This document shows, piece by piece, positions 1-9,319 of a stretch of DNA of 64,000 bases (within the stretch, counting starts at the first letter, position 1; every line of letters starts with the position of its first letter). A model generated the notes under the pieces. That model was given only the letters and a program-made list of their open reading frames with translations, had not been told where the DNA came from and ran no database searches. The DNA lies in assembly GCA_050246995.1 (NCBI GenBank), contig JBFWVA010000006.1:194480-258479 (forward strand), in the 5' to 3' direction. This stretch comes from SHVO01 sp050246995. GTDB lineage: Bacteria; Pseudomonadota; Alphaproteobacteria; Rhodospirillales; Rhodospirillaceae. The position numbers were made by a program, and so were the translations under genes.

Positions 1-710
1 TCGACGACATTGCCGACAATCCGGAGCTCGCGGCGGACGACAAAATTGCCCGTCTTCAAGGCTTCGCTGCGGCGGTCAACGGCGGCAATACGGACCCCGC
101 CTACGTCAAGGGTCGGGCCGTCGGCGCGATGTTTGAGCGTAAGGGTATTCCGAAGCGCCACGGCCTCGATCTCATCTCAGCCTTTATTCAGGACGCGACC
201 AAATCGCGGTATGCGGATTGGGCGGAGCTCATCGGGTACTGCGAACGTTCGGCGTCGCCCGTGGGCCGGTTTCTCCTCGATCTGCACGGTGAAGACCCCG
301 CGCTTCATCCGCTCTCAGATGCGCTGTGCAACGCGCTCCAGGTCGTCAACCACCTGCAAGATTGCGGCAAGGACTACGCCGCGCTGGACCGGGTCTACTT
401 GCCCGCCGAATGGATGGCGGCCGAAGGCGCCTCCGCCACTGACCTTGCGTTGCCGGAGATGCCTGCTGGCATGCGCCGCGTTGTCGACCGTGCAATTGTA
501 GGAACGGAAGCGCTGCTGGTGGACGCGCGCAAGCTGCCAAAAGCGCTAAAACACCGCCGACTCGCGGCGGAAACCGCCATCATCGTCTCCGTCGCGGAAA
601 AGCTGACCCGCCGTCTCTCGCGGCGCGATCCCCTGGCCGAACGTGTCGTCCTAGGGCCGCTGGGATTTACTGGCGCAGCACTCTCGGGCCTCCTGGGGCT
701 TTGGCTCTAG
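1..710 (+). CDS. hpnC: Squalene synthase-type enzyme HpnC, 5'-truncated by window edge
   Basis: The reading frame is open from base 3 with no start in the window, so the N-terminus lies upstream; about 235 residues are visible. It begins at the first aspartate-rich motif (DDIADNPE), the prenyl-diphosphate/Mg binding site of squalene/phytoene synthase family enzymes. A second motif region (QDCGKD near visible residue 120) follows. Established family knowledge: HpnC converts presqualene diphosphate to hydroxysqualene, between HpnD and HpnE. The hpnB ATG follows immediately after its TAG, and hpnD, hpnE and shc lie downstream on the same strand. HpnC and HpnD are homologous; the DDIADNPE form and the neighbouring hpnB favour HpnC, and hpnD is separately identified at 4016. 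Confidence 0.9.
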   Translation, partial: DDIADNPELAADDKIARLQGFAAAVNGGNTDPAYVKGRAVGAMFERKGIPKRHGLDLISAFIQDATKSRYADWAELIGYCERSASPVGRFLLDLHGEDPALHPLSDALCNALQVVNHLQDCGKDYAALDRVYLPAEWMAAEGASATDLALPEMPAGMRRVVDRAIVGTEALLVDARKLPKALKHRRLAAETAIIVSVAEKLTRRLSRRDPLAERVVLGPLGFTGAALSGLLGLWL

Positions 711-1880
711 ATGCTGGCGTTTACTGCGGTCATAAGCCTCATCGCGTGGCTTTATCTGTTTTTTGCGCATCGAGGCTTCTGGCATGCCGACCAGCGCCTG
801 CCGCAGGATACCCGGCCCATGAGCGCATGGCCTTCGGTGGTTGCCGTCGTACCTGCACGCAATGAGGCCGCGAGTATTGAGGCCTGCATCCGATCTCTGG
901 CGGCACAACGCTACGAGGGTTCGTTTCGCATCATCCTCGTTGATGATGGAAGCACGGACGGCACTGCGGACCTCGCGCGGAGCGCGGCCTCGTCGGAACG
1001 TCTCGCGGTGATTTCGGCGCCGCCGCTGGCGGAAGGTTGGACCGGAAAACTGTGGGCGATGCAGGCGGGCCTGACGCGCGCGGCGAGTGACGGCCTGTCC
1101 CCTATCTATTTCTGGTTCACCGATGCGGACATCGTCCATCCACCCGAAACGTTGAGCCGGCTGGTGGGCCGTTCGGTTCACCGTCACCGCGATCTTGTCT
1201 CACTGATGGTGAAGCTGCATTGCCGCCATACGTGGGAACGCCTTCTTATTCCGGCTTTCGTTTATTTTTTCCAGATGCTTTACCCCTTTCGGGCCGTCAA
1301 TGACGACAGCTCGCGTATTGCGGCCGCAGCCGGCGGCTGCATCCTCATCAAGCGCGAAACGCTGATCGCAGCTGGCGGACTCGCGCCCATCCGCGGCGAG
1401 ATTATCGATGACTGCGCGCTTGCGCGTATCGTAAAGCGGAGCGGAGGCCGCGTGTGGCTTGGCCTCTCCGACGGTAGCGCAAGCATACGCGAAGCGATCG
1501 GACTTGCGCCTCTGTGGGCCATGGTGCGGAGGACCGCTTTTACACAGCTGAAGCATTCCGCGCCGCTGTTGGCCGGGGCGATTGCCGGTCTTGCTGTGAT
1601 CTTCATGTGTCCTGTGGGCTTGATCGTGACCTGGTCTTGGCACGGCGATTCCGGCGCCGCACTGATCGGCCTGCTCGCCTCGCTATTGATGGTTTTGAGC
1701 TACGTCCCTACCTTGAGGGACTATCGCCTCGCCCCGTGGCGTGCCGTTCTTCTGCCGGTCGCGGCGGCGCTTTACGCGGCGATGACGTTCGCTTCCGCCC
1801 TGGCCCATTGGCGCCGCCAGGGGGGCGCCTGGAAAGGGCGCACATATAGCGAGCCCCCCGCCCGAAACGGCCGCCCCTAG
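711..1880 (+). CDS. hpnB: Hopene-associated glycosyltransferase HpnB (GT2 family)
   Basis: A 389-residue membrane-associated family 2 glycosyltransferase. Visible motifs are PARNE (48-52), VDDGSTD (77-83), a GWTGK segment (109-113) characteristic of HpnB, and TDADI (137-141) as the DxD-type metal/sugar-nucleotide site. There is one hydrophobic helix at residues 1-20 and about three more between 280 and 370, with the catalytic domain between them. The ATG directly abuts the hpnC stop codon, so the two are probably translated together. HpnB is a recurrent member of hopanoid clusters; its exact sugar donor and acceptor are not settled, so a role in head-group glycosylation is inferred from the family and context. 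Confidence 0.88.
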   Translation: MLAFTAVISLIAWLYLFFAHRGFWHADQRLPQDTRPMSAWPSVVAVVPARNEAASIEACIRSLAAQRYEGSFRIILVDDGSTDGTADLARSAASSERLAVISAPPLAEGWTGKLWAMQAGLTRAASDGLSPIYFWFTDADIVHPPETLSRLVGRSVHRHRDLVSLMVKLHCRHTWERLLIPAFVYFFQMLYPFRAVNDDSSRIAAAAGGCILIKRETLIAAGGLAPIRGEIIDDCALARIVKRSGGRVWLGLSDGSASIREAIGLAPLWAMVRRTAFTQLKHSAPLLAGAIAGLAVIFMCPVGLIVTWSWHGDSGAALIGLLASLLMVLSYVPTLRDYRLAPWRAVLLPVAAALYAAMTFASALAHWRRQGGAWKGRTYSEPPARNGRP

Positions 1881-2105
1881 GGGCCCACCCGTTAGACGTG
1901 CAATGTCCGCTAACGTCCGGCCTTCTGCCCAGGTAGCGAATCTGACAGAATCTCTGTAGAAACAAGTCATTGTGGCGCATTCGTTGTCCGGAAACGGACG
2001 GCGGGCGCTTGAGAATGACCTTAACGAAACCGGAGTGTCGCAAGAGGTTCTCCACCTCGCGTTGCTGCGGCAGGGATACCGGATCAGGGAAAGGCGATAG
2101 CGCTC

Positions 2106-4010
2106 TTGGCTTCTCCGAAGACGCCTCTTTTGGACTCGATCGAGTCCGTGACCACATTGCGCGGTCTAGCGGTTGAGAAACTGCGCCAAGTGGCGGACGA
2201 ATTACGCGCCGAGACGATCGACGCCGCATCCGCCTCCGGCGGCCATTTCGGCGCGGGACTAGGCGTCGTCGAGCTGACAGTAGCGCTGCACTACGCTTTC
2301 AATACCCCCGACGACCGTTTGATCTGGGACGTGAGCCACCAAGCCTATCCGCACAAGATCCTCACCGGCCGGCGCGAGCGCATCCGCTCGATCCGCAAGC
2401 GCGGCGGTCTCTATGGCTTTACGCTGCGCGCTGAAAGCCCATTCGATCCGTTCGGCGCCGCCCACAGCTCAACCTCGATCTCAGCGGCCGTCGGCATGGC
2501 GGTCGCCGCGGTGAAAACGGGCAGCGGCCGTCACGTGGTTGCAGTGATCGGCGACGGTGCCATGAGCGCCGGCATGGCTTTTGAGGCGCTGAACAATATC
2601 GGCGCCGCGGGTGGGCGGGTGACGGTGATCCTGAATGATAACGGTATGTCCATCGCGCCGTCGGTGGGGGGACTAACCGAATATCTCAAGGAACTCGCCG
2701 CCAGCCGGCCTGTTCTCACTGACGCTGACATCGCGGCCCTGCCGGACAGGCTCGCGGAAAACAAGTCTCCCGCCGCCGCTAATGGCACGATGTTCGATCA
2801 ATTCGGCTGCACCTATGTCGGCCCGGTCGATGGCCACAACGTCGGCCAGCTCGTTGAGGTGCTGCGCATTGCCCGCACGGCGCCGCGCTCGCGGGCGGTG
2901 TTCCTCCACATCCTGACGGAAAAAGGCAAAGGCCATCCCTTCGGTAACCCGCATAGCGAGAACTATCACGCGCTCGACCGCTTCGACCCGGTCACGAAGG
3001 AAATCTTCAAGGCAACCGCCTCGTCGCCGACCTATACCAAGGTGTTCGCCACCAGCCTGATGGAAGAAGCCGAGCGCGATGCAAAAGTAATTGCTGTGAC
3101 GGCGGCAATGCCGTCCGGCACGGGTCTCGACCTGTTCCAGAAGAAATTCCCGGACCGCTTTTATGACGTCGGCATCGCCGAGCAACATGCCGTGACGTTC
3201 GCCGCCGGCATGGCCGCAGATGGCTTGAAGCCGGTCGCGGCGATTTATTCTTGCTTCCTGCAACGCGCTTACGATCAGGTCGTCCACGATGTCGTGCTGC
3301 AGCGCCTGCCTGTGCGCTTTGCACTGGACCGCGCCGGTCTTGTCGGCGCCGATGGTCCCACACACGCGGGAAGTTTCGACCTCAACTACCTCTGCTGCCT
3401 GCCGGGCATTGTCGTCATGGCTCCCGCCGATGAAGCGGAACTCAAGCACATGGTGGCCACATCGCTCTCCATCGATGATGCGCCCTCCGCCTTTAGGTTC
3501 CCGCGCGGCGAAGGTCCTGGAGTCGTCATGCCGGCGCGCGGTGATATTCTTGCCATCGGCAAGGGCCGCGTACTGCGCGAGGGCGCTACAGTCGCGATCC
3601 TTTCACTTGGCGGACGTCTGCACGAGGCCCTGCGCGCCGCCGACGAATTCGCAGCACGCGGCCTAACGGCGACGATCGCCGACGCACGTTTCGCCAAGCC
3701 CCTGGATGAGGACCTCATCCTACAGCTCGCGAAACATCACGAGGTCCTCATCACGCTCGAGGAAGGCGCCGCTGGGGGGTTCGGAGCTCAAGTCCTCACC
3801 CTTCTCGCCGCGCGCGGCGCGCTCGATGCGGGCCTTAAAGTCCGCACCATAACCTTGCCGGACCGGTTCGTTCCGCACGGCAAGCCCGAGGAGCAATACG
3901 ACGATGCGGGCCTTACGGCGCGCGACATCGTTGCCCTAGGCGTGGCGGCCCTTGGTAGGGGCTGGTCCGAGCGCGACATGGAAGTGATCGGCCGTCGCCG
4001 GTCCCGCTAG
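2106..4010 (+). CDS. dxs: 1-deoxy-D-xylulose-5-phosphate synthase (divergent paralogue)
   Basis: 634 residues, usual length for DXS, the thiamine-diphosphate enzyme condensing pyruvate and glyceraldehyde-3-phosphate in the first step of the MEP pathway. Seen: HSSTS (120-124), GDGAM (149-153) with NDN (177-179) for ThDP/Mg, and the RAGLVGADGPTHAG stretch in the pyrimidine-binding domain. The usual DVGHQ is DVSHQ here (Ser77), and the segment after the TEKGKG motif is unusual. The start is TTG, chosen because TPLLDSI is the common N-terminus and AGGGAAAGG lies 11 bases upstream. It is separated from hpnB by 225 bases and followed 5 bases later by hpnD. Placement suggests a copy dedicated to hopanoid supply; whether another dxs exists elsewhere cannot be seen. 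Confidence 0.93.
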   Translation: MASPKTPLLDSIESVTTLRGLAVEKLRQVADELRAETIDAASASGGHFGAGLGVVELTVALHYAFNTPDDRLIWDVSHQAYPHKILTGRRERIRSIRKRGGLYGFTLRAESPFDPFGAAHSSTSISAAVGMAVAAVKTGSGRHVVAVIGDGAMSAGMAFEALNNIGAAGGRVTVILNDNGMSIAPSVGGLTEYLKELAASRPVLTDADIAALPDRLAENKSPAAANGTMFDQFGCTYVGPVDGHNVGQLVEVLRIARTAPRSRAVFLHILTEKGKGHPFGNPHSENYHALDRFDPVTKEIFKATASSPTYTKVFATSLMEEAERDAKVIAVTAAMPSGTGLDLFQKKFPDRFYDVGIAEQHAVTFAAGMAADGLKPVAAIYSCFLQRAYDQVVHDVVLQRLPVRFALDRAGLVGADGPTHAGSFDLNYLCCLPGIVVMAPADEAELKHMVATSLSIDDAPSAFRFPRGEGPGVVMPARGDILAIGKGRVLREGATVAILSLGGRLHEALRAADEFAARGLTATIADARFAKPLDEDLILQLAKHHEVLITLEEGAAGGFGAQVLTLLAARGALDAGLKVRTITLPDRFVPHGKPEEQYDDAGLTARDIVALGVAALGRGWSERDMEVIGRRRSR

Positions 4011-4015
4011 CCGCC

Positions 4016-4900
4016 ATGGGTTACCTTCAAGCACGCATCGAGCCCGCGCTCATCACACCCGCAGACTTGGACGCCGTACGCGCGATTGTGCAGGCTTCGG
4101 GATCTTCGTTCTACTGGGCCATGCGGTTCATGCCGCAGCGCAAACGCGAGGCGCTGTTCGCGATCTACGCCTTTTGCCGGGAGGTTGACGATATCGCCGA
4201 CGGCGATCTTTCACGCGAGGAGAAAATCGTCGCGCTCGACCGCTGGCGCCAGAAGGTCGATGAGATGTGCGCCGGCCGCCCGTCCGATGCGATAACCCGG
4301 GTTCTTGCCGATGCAATCCAGACCTTTGGTCTGCGGCGAAAAGACTTCATCGCCGTCATTCAAGGCATGGAAATGGACGCGCGCGGCCCCGTGGTCGCTC
4401 CGACCCAGGAAGACCTCGATCTCTATTGCGATTGCGTGGCTTCCGCCGTCGGACGGCTGTGCGTGCATGTCTTCGGCGAGGCGGAGGCCGGGCAGAGAGT
4501 CGCCGACCACCTTGGCCGCGCCCTGCAACTCACTAATATCCTACGCGACATCGAAGAAGACGCCTGCATCGGCCGGCTCTATCTGCCGCGCGAAATCCTC
4601 GCGCGTGAAGGGCTCAGCGATTTGAAGCCGGATGCCGTCGCGCACGATGAACGCCTTCCGAACGTCATCGCCGCCGTCGGCGCTATGGCGGAGCGCGCTT
4701 TCACAGACGCCGGTCTCGCGTTGGCCTCCTGCGACCGCGCGAAGATGCGCCCAGCGGTCGTCATGATGATGGTATACCGCCGGCATCTCGACCGGCTGCG
4801 TGCCAATAGCTGGCGCCCTCTGCCGCCGCGTAGCGGCCTCGCGCGCGCAGGGGCGAAAATCGAAAAACTGTGGATCGCGCTTCACTACGGACTGTTTTAA
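4016..4900 (+). CDS. hpnD: Presqualene diphosphate synthase HpnD
   Basis: 294 residues of the squalene/phytoene synthase family. Both aspartate-rich motifs are intact: DDIAD (58-62) and DIEED (178-182), with QLTNILRD leading into the second and the GRLYLP signature after it. The family role is head-to-head condensation of two farnesyl diphosphates to presqualene diphosphate, the substrate of HpnC. The ATG follows the dxs stop by 5 bases and hpnE starts 3 bases after its TAA, so it lies in the middle of a tight plus-strand operon dxs-hpnD-hpnE-shc. HpnD rather than HpnC is supported by the FCREVDDIAD form of the first motif and by hpnC being present at the window start. Confidence 0.93.
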   Translation: MGYLQARIEPALITPADLDAVRAIVQASGSSFYWAMRFMPQRKREALFAIYAFCREVDDIADGDLSREEKIVALDRWRQKVDEMCAGRPSDAITRVLADAIQTFGLRRKDFIAVIQGMEMDARGPVVAPTQEDLDLYCDCVASAVGRLCVHVFGEAEAGQRVADHLGRALQLTNILRDIEEDACIGRLYLPREILAREGLSDLKPDAVAHDERLPNVIAAVGAMAERAFTDAGLALASCDRAKMRPAVVMMMVYRRHLDRLRANSWRPLPPRSGLARAGAKIEKLWIALHYGLF

Positions 4901-4903
4901 TCG

Positions 4904-6175
4904 ATGCGCGTCCATATCATCGGCGCCGGCCTCGCGGGACTCGCAGCGGCAGTCCGCCTCGCGGACGCCGATACGCATGTCCGCCTTTACGAAGCCGCGC
5001 CGCGAGCGGGTGGGCGATGCCGCTCCTACCACGATCCTCACCTCGACTGCGTGATCGACAACGGCAACCATCTGCTCATGAGCGGCAACCACGCCGTCCA
5101 CACCTATCTGGATGCCATCGGCGCGCGAGAACGTCTGACTGGTCCGTCATCTGCGGCGTATCCCTTCCTGGATGTTCAGACCGGCGCACGATGGTCCCTT
5201 CAGCCAAGCCGCGGCCGCATTCCTTGGTGGCTCCTCGACGCGCGGCGCCGCGTTCCGGGAACAACGCCGCGCTCTTATTTCTCGGCGTTGAAACTCCTCC
5301 AGGCCCGCCCCGGCGAAACAGTAGCCGATCTGGTCAAACCCGGCTCAGCGCTGTACAGGAATTTCTGGGAACCGCTGACGATCGCGGCATTGAATACCGC
5401 GCCGGATCAGGCGGCGGCGATCTTAATGCGCCCAGTTTTGCTGGAAACTTTTTTCAAAGGCGCCGACGCCTGCCGGCCATTGATCGCGCGCGATAGCCTT
5501 GCGGATACGCTGGTCGATCCGGCGGTGGCTTATCTCACAGCACGTGGCGCCGAAGTCCGCTTCGGCGTACGCGTGCGGAGCCTGTCGCTTGCGAACGATC
5601 GCCTTGCACAGATTGAGACCGATGATGGCCCCGTTTCGATCGAAAACGGCGACGTGGTCATTGTCGCGGCTCCGGCATGGATTGCCGAAACACTCGTTCC
5701 GGATCTGACCGTTCCACCGGCAGGCGAGGCGATCGTCAACGTCCACTATCGATTACCACGCAGCGTCACCGCTCCGCGCAGTGTCTCCATTACCGGTGTG
5801 ATTGGCGGCCTTGCCCAATGGGTCTTCGTGCGGGAAGGTCTCGCGTCCGTCACGATCAGCGCCGCCGGGGCCGTAGCTGACGAGTCCGCCGAAGTTATCG
5901 CGGCGCGTTGCTGGAGCGATGTCGCGCGCGTCTTGGGCGAATCGGCCATGGCCGCGCCGCCCGCCCGCGTTATCAAGGAAAAACGGGCGACCTTCGCCCA
6001 AACACCGGCCGCCATAACGCGGCGGCCTGGGACGGAAAGCCGTTATCCCAACCTCTTGCTCGCCGGCGATTGGACAGCTACAGGACTGCCGGCGACTATT
6101 GAAGGCGCTGTAAGATCGGGTTTTAGCGCCGCCGAGGCGGTCCGTGACCGCCGCGCGCGCGCGAAAGCGGCGTAG
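4904..6175 (+). CDS. hpnE: FAD-dependent hydroxysqualene reductase HpnE
   Basis: 423 residues with an N-terminal Rossmann dinucleotide-binding motif (IIGAGLAG, residues 5-12) and the amine-oxidase/phytoene-desaturase fold pattern, ending in a LLAGDWT FAD-contact motif with the TGLPATIEGA stretch near residues 380-400. Established role: reduction of hydroxysqualene to squalene, the last step of the HpnD-HpnC-HpnE route. The ATG lies 3 bases after the hpnD stop and shc begins 4 bases after this gene, so the order matches consecutive reaction steps. It could be mistaken for a phytoene desaturase, but length and context favour HpnE. Confidence 0.92.
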   Translation: MRVHIIGAGLAGLAAAVRLADADTHVRLYEAAPRAGGRCRSYHDPHLDCVIDNGNHLLMSGNHAVHTYLDAIGARERLTGPSSAAYPFLDVQTGARWSLQPSRGRIPWWLLDARRRVPGTTPRSYFSALKLLQARPGETVADLVKPGSALYRNFWEPLTIAALNTAPDQAAAILMRPVLLETFFKGADACRPLIARDSLADTLVDPAVAYLTARGAEVRFGVRVRSLSLANDRLAQIETDDGPVSIENGDVVIVAAPAWIAETLVPDLTVPPAGEAIVNVHYRLPRSVTAPRSVSITGVIGGLAQWVFVREGLASVTISAAGAVADESAEVIAARCWSDVARVLGESAMAAPPARVIKEKRATFAQTPAAITRRPGTESRYPNLLLAGDWTATGLPATIEGAVRSGFSAAEAVRDRRARAKAA

Positions 6176-6179
6176 GTAA

Positions 6180-8114
6180 ATGAATATCGACGTGCCAAAA
6201 ACAGAGTCTTGGGTTGATCTATCAAACCTCGATCGCGTGATCGCGGAAGCGACCGGCGCCATGAAGGCGCGCCAAAAACCGGACGGCCATTGGGTCTTCG
6301 ATTTGGAGGCCGACGCCACGATCCCGTCCGAATACATCATGCTCAACCACTACCTCGATGAGCGCGAACCGGAGATCGAGGCGAAGCTTGCGGACTACAT
6401 CCGCAGCATCCAGGGTGAACATGGCGGCTGGGCCCTTTTCTATAAGGGCGACTTCGATATGAGCGCCACGGTTAAGGCCTACTACGCCTTGAAGCTGACA
6501 GGCGACGATGTGGATTCCCCGCACATGCGCAGGGCACGGGATGCGATCCTCGCCCGCGGCGGCGCTGAGGCTGCGAATGTATTCACCCGTTACGCTCTCG
6601 CGCTTTTCGGTGAAGTTCCCTGGCGCGCGGTTCCCGTCATGCCGGTGGAACTGATGCTGGCGCCGTCGTGGTTCCCTGTGACGATTTACCGTTTCTCCTA
6701 TTGGTCACGCACTGTGATCGTCCCACTGCTGGTTTTGGCCGCATTAAAGCCGCAGGCCAAAAATCCGGCCGGCGTGCGCGTGCAGGAGCTGTTCCGCACA
6801 CCGCCCGGCGAAATCAAACGCTGGCTCAATAATCCCACGGGACAGTTGGGCGGCGATGTCTTCTTGTGGATAGACAAGACCTTGCGCTTTGTTTCCTTTC
6901 CTAAAGGTATGCGCGAGCGGGCAATTAAGAAGGCGGTGGAGTTTTTCACCCCGCGTCTGAACGGCGATGACGGGCTCGGCGCGATCTATCCTGCGATGGC
7001 TAATGCAGTCATGGCGATGGAAGCTCTGGGATACGCGAAGGATCATCCCGATCTCGTCACCGCGAAGCGCTCCATCAAGAAGCTCCTGACGCCGGGCGAA
7101 GGCAAGATGTTCTGCCAGCCCTGCGTCTCGCCGATTTGGGATACCGGCCTTGTGGTGCAGGCCGTCATGGAAACCGGGGACGACGGCGCAGCCGTTACTG
7201 CGAGCTGCGATTGGCTTAAGGATCGGCAGATCCTGGACGTCGCCGGAGACTGGGCAGTGAAAAACCCCGGTCTTCGCCCAGGCGGCTGGGCGTTCCAATA
7301 CAACAACGCCCATTATCCGGACGTCGACGACACCGCGGTTGTCGGGATGGCGCTCCATCGGGCCGACCCCGCCACCCATGCGGAAGCCATCGCGCGTGCG
7401 GCCGAATGGATTATTGGAATGCAAAGCAAGAACGGCGGCTGGGGCGCCTTCGATATCGACAATAACGACGGTTATCTTAACAACATCCCCTTTGCCGATC
7501 ACGGCGCGCTTCTGGACCCTCCGACCGCCGACGTCTCAGCGCGGTGTGTCAGTTTCCTGGCGCAGATCGGTTATGAGGCCAGTCACCCCACGCTTGCACG
7601 CGGCATCGCTTATCTGAAACGTGAGCAGGAAACCGATGGCAGCTGGTTCGGCCGGTGGGGCACGAACTATGTCTACGGCACCTGGTCCGTGCTCTGCGCG
7701 TTGAACGCCGCCGGCGAAGACATGCAAGCGGCATACATCCGCCGCGCCGTAGACTGGCTGATAGAGCATCAGAACGCCGATGGGGGTTGGGGCGAAGACG
7801 GCGCGACCTACTGGAAGGAGCGCCGCTATGAATGCAAAGCGAGTACCCCGTCACAAACCGCCTGGGCGGTGTTAGGCCTGATGGCGGCCGGTGACGTGGA
7901 TCACCCCGCCGTTAAGCGCGGGATCGACTATCTTGTGAACGCGCCGCGAGAACCCGACGGCCGGTGGGTGGAACCCTGGTATACGGCGGTCGGATTCCCG
8001 CGCGTGTTCTATCTGCGTTATCACGGCTATGCCGCGATTTTCCCGTTATGGGCCCTGGCCCGCTTCCGCGATTTGAAAGCCAGCAACACAAAGCGGGTCC
8101 GGACCGGGATGTAG
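6180..8114 (+). CDS. shc: Squalene-hopene cyclase
   Basis: 644 residues, typical for bacterial squalene-hopene cyclase, a monotopic membrane enzyme that cyclises squalene to hopene/hopanol. The catalytic DxDD is present as DVDD (381-384) within the conserved YPDVDDTA context, and several QW-type repeats are visible (for example KPDGHW, GEHGGW, SKNGGWGAF, ETDGSWFGRWG, NADGGWGE). It starts 4 bases after hpnE and ends the plus-strand operon; 3 bases beyond its stop lies the stop of a lipoprotein gene on the other strand. Also known as hpnF. No key residue appears missing. Confidence 0.97.
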   Translation: MNIDVPKTESWVDLSNLDRVIAEATGAMKARQKPDGHWVFDLEADATIPSEYIMLNHYLDEREPEIEAKLADYIRSIQGEHGGWALFYKGDFDMSATVKAYYALKLTGDDVDSPHMRRARDAILARGGAEAANVFTRYALALFGEVPWRAVPVMPVELMLAPSWFPVTIYRFSYWSRTVIVPLLVLAALKPQAKNPAGVRVQELFRTPPGEIKRWLNNPTGQLGGDVFLWIDKTLRFVSFPKGMRERAIKKAVEFFTPRLNGDDGLGAIYPAMANAVMAMEALGYAKDHPDLVTAKRSIKKLLTPGEGKMFCQPCVSPIWDTGLVVQAVMETGDDGAAVTASCDWLKDRQILDVAGDWAVKNPGLRPGGWAFQYNNAHYPDVDDTAVVGMALHRADPATHAEAIARAAEWIIGMQSKNGGWGAFDIDNNDGYLNNIPFADHGALLDPPTADVSARCVSFLAQIGYEASHPTLARGIAYLKREQETDGSWFGRWGTNYVYGTWSVLCALNAAGEDMQAAYIRRAVDWLIEHQNADGGWGEDGATYWKERRYECKASTPSQTAWAVLGLMAAGDVDHPAVKRGIDYLVNAPREPDGRWVEPWYTAVGFPRVFYLRYHGYAAIFPLWALARFRDLKASNTKRVRTGM

Positions 8115-8117
8115 GTC

Positions 8118-8474
8118 TTACGACTGCTGGCGCGGCGATTCCGTCGGCGTCAGCGAACCGATCTTACAACGCTCGCCTTCGACAACAATCGTTCCGAAGC
8201 GATCGAGTGTTCCGGTCGGACGCGCATCGATTCCAATCCCGTTTGCATAAGGCAAACCAAAGCACGGACCGATCAGATCGGCGCGGTACCATTGGCGATT
8301 CCGCGCTTGAAGAAAGACGGTATCGTCATTGACCGCATGGAAGTCGCGGATGTTGCCATGGTCCGCAAACGGAATCGAAGCCTGTGGGCCAATGGGGGCC
8401 GACGCATAGTCCGCACCGCCGGCACAGCCGGCGAGCGCAGCGGACAGTACGCCGATTGTGATAAATGCCCGCAT
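8118..8474 (-). CDS. DUF6491-like lipoprotein
   Basis: 118 residues. I chose the ATG at 8474 because AAGGAG lies 9 bases upstream and the protein then begins with a clean lipoprotein signal: a short hydrophobic stretch ending in LAGC (Cys17), the acylation site. The mature part carries alternating features (IPFADHG, RQWYRADL, GPCFGLPY, DRFGTIVV, GERCKI) with two cysteines that could pair, and resembles the DUF6491 family of small alphaproteobacterial envelope proteins of unknown function. It is inserted between shc and hpnG on the opposite strand, so it is not in the hopanoid operon; any link to hopanoids is only positional. Confidence 0.72.
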   Translation of the reverse strand: MRAFITIGVLSAALAGCAGGADYASAPIGPQASIPFADHGNIRDFHAVNDDTVFLQARNRQWYRADLIGPCFGLPYANGIGIDARPTGTLDRFGTIVVEGERCKIGSLTPTESPRQQS

Positions 8475-8557
8475 TTTTGTGGTCTCCTTCAATTCACCTT
8501 GTCCGTGAAAGATATGGACCTCGGATGGCGCCGGGGTGGTAGGATTGAGGCGAAACA

Positions 8558-9319
8558 ATGGAATTCGCCATCTTCTTGATACATCCAGGAAAAACGACGA
8601 AGGGGCGCCGTTTGACGATTGTTGGTGTGGTTACCGGGCTGGAATTCGAGGCGGACGTGGTGCGGCGCCACGCTCGCTTCGCGGGTGTTGCGGACCGTGT
8701 CCTCGTGACGGCGGGCCTTGGTCGCGAACGGGCACGCCGTTCAGCGGAGGGGCTGCTGGCGCAAGGCGCAACGGCGCTGCTGAGTTTCGGCATAGCAGGT
8801 GGACTCGCGCCTAATATCGCCTGCGAGACCGCGGTCGTCGCGACCGGCGTCAAAGCGGAAAACATGGAGACGATCTACTGCAACGTCGCCTGGACAGCGC
8901 GCCTCGTCGAAGCATTGGAGTCCTCGCCGCCGTTAGCGCACGGAGAACTCGCCTACGCACCGATCATCCTCACCACGAGTCTGGATAAAGGCGGGACGTT
9001 CGCCGCAACCAGCGCACTGGCCGCGGACATGGAAAGTTACGGAGTCGGCGAGGCGGCCCTCAAAGCCGGCGTACCGTTCACTGCCATCCGCGTCGTAGCC
9101 GACACGGCCGGAGAACAACTTCCGGAGATCGCGCTTCACGCCATGGCGCCCGATGGGTCTCTAAAATTCGTGGAGACCCTTAGCCGCATTGTAAAAACCC
9201 CTAGGCAGATCCCCGGCCTGATCCGCCTCGGCCGTTCGACGGCGCGCGCGCGCCGTCGGCTGGACCAGATTGCCGCCCTCAGCGCGCCGGCGGCTTTTTT
9301 TCAACGAACGGTGATGTGA
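8558..9319 (+). CDS. hpnG: Hopanoid nucleosidase/phosphorylase HpnG
   Basis: 253 residues of the purine nucleoside phosphorylase/MTA-SAH nucleosidase superfamily. Seen: LLSFGIAGGL (nucleoside-phosphate pocket) near residues 73-83, and ADMESYGV (about 152-159), where the Met-Glu pair is the ribose-binding motif of the family. HpnG removes adenine from adenosylhopane on the way to ribosylhopane, directly after HpnH. The ATG at 8558 has GAGG 7 bases upstream; a TTG near 8611 would place the start at the common LTIVGVVTG beginning and cannot be excluded. Its 3' end overlaps the convergent SPINDLY-type gene by 19 bases. A single-gene transcript is likely because its neighbours on both sides are on the minus strand. 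Confidence 0.85.
   Translation: MEFAIFLIHPGKTTKGRRLTIVGVVTGLEFEADVVRRHARFAGVADRVLVTAGLGRERARRSAEGLLAQGATALLSFGIAGGLAPNIACETAVVATGVKAENMETIYCNVAWTARLVEALESSPPLAHGELAYAPIILTTSLDKGGTFAATSALAADMESYGVGEAALKAGVPFTAIRVVADTAGEQLPEIALHAMAPDGSLKFVETLSRIVKTPRQIPGLIRLGRSTARARRRLDQIAALSAPAAFFQRTVM

Noticed and set aside
1945..1957. ACAGA-ATC-TCTGT repeat upstream of dxs as an operator
   Set aside because: Arms of only five bases; expected by chance at this scale.
2673..3449. 258-codon minus frame inside dxs
   Set aside because: Antisense to the thiamine-enzyme motifs; no conserved features.
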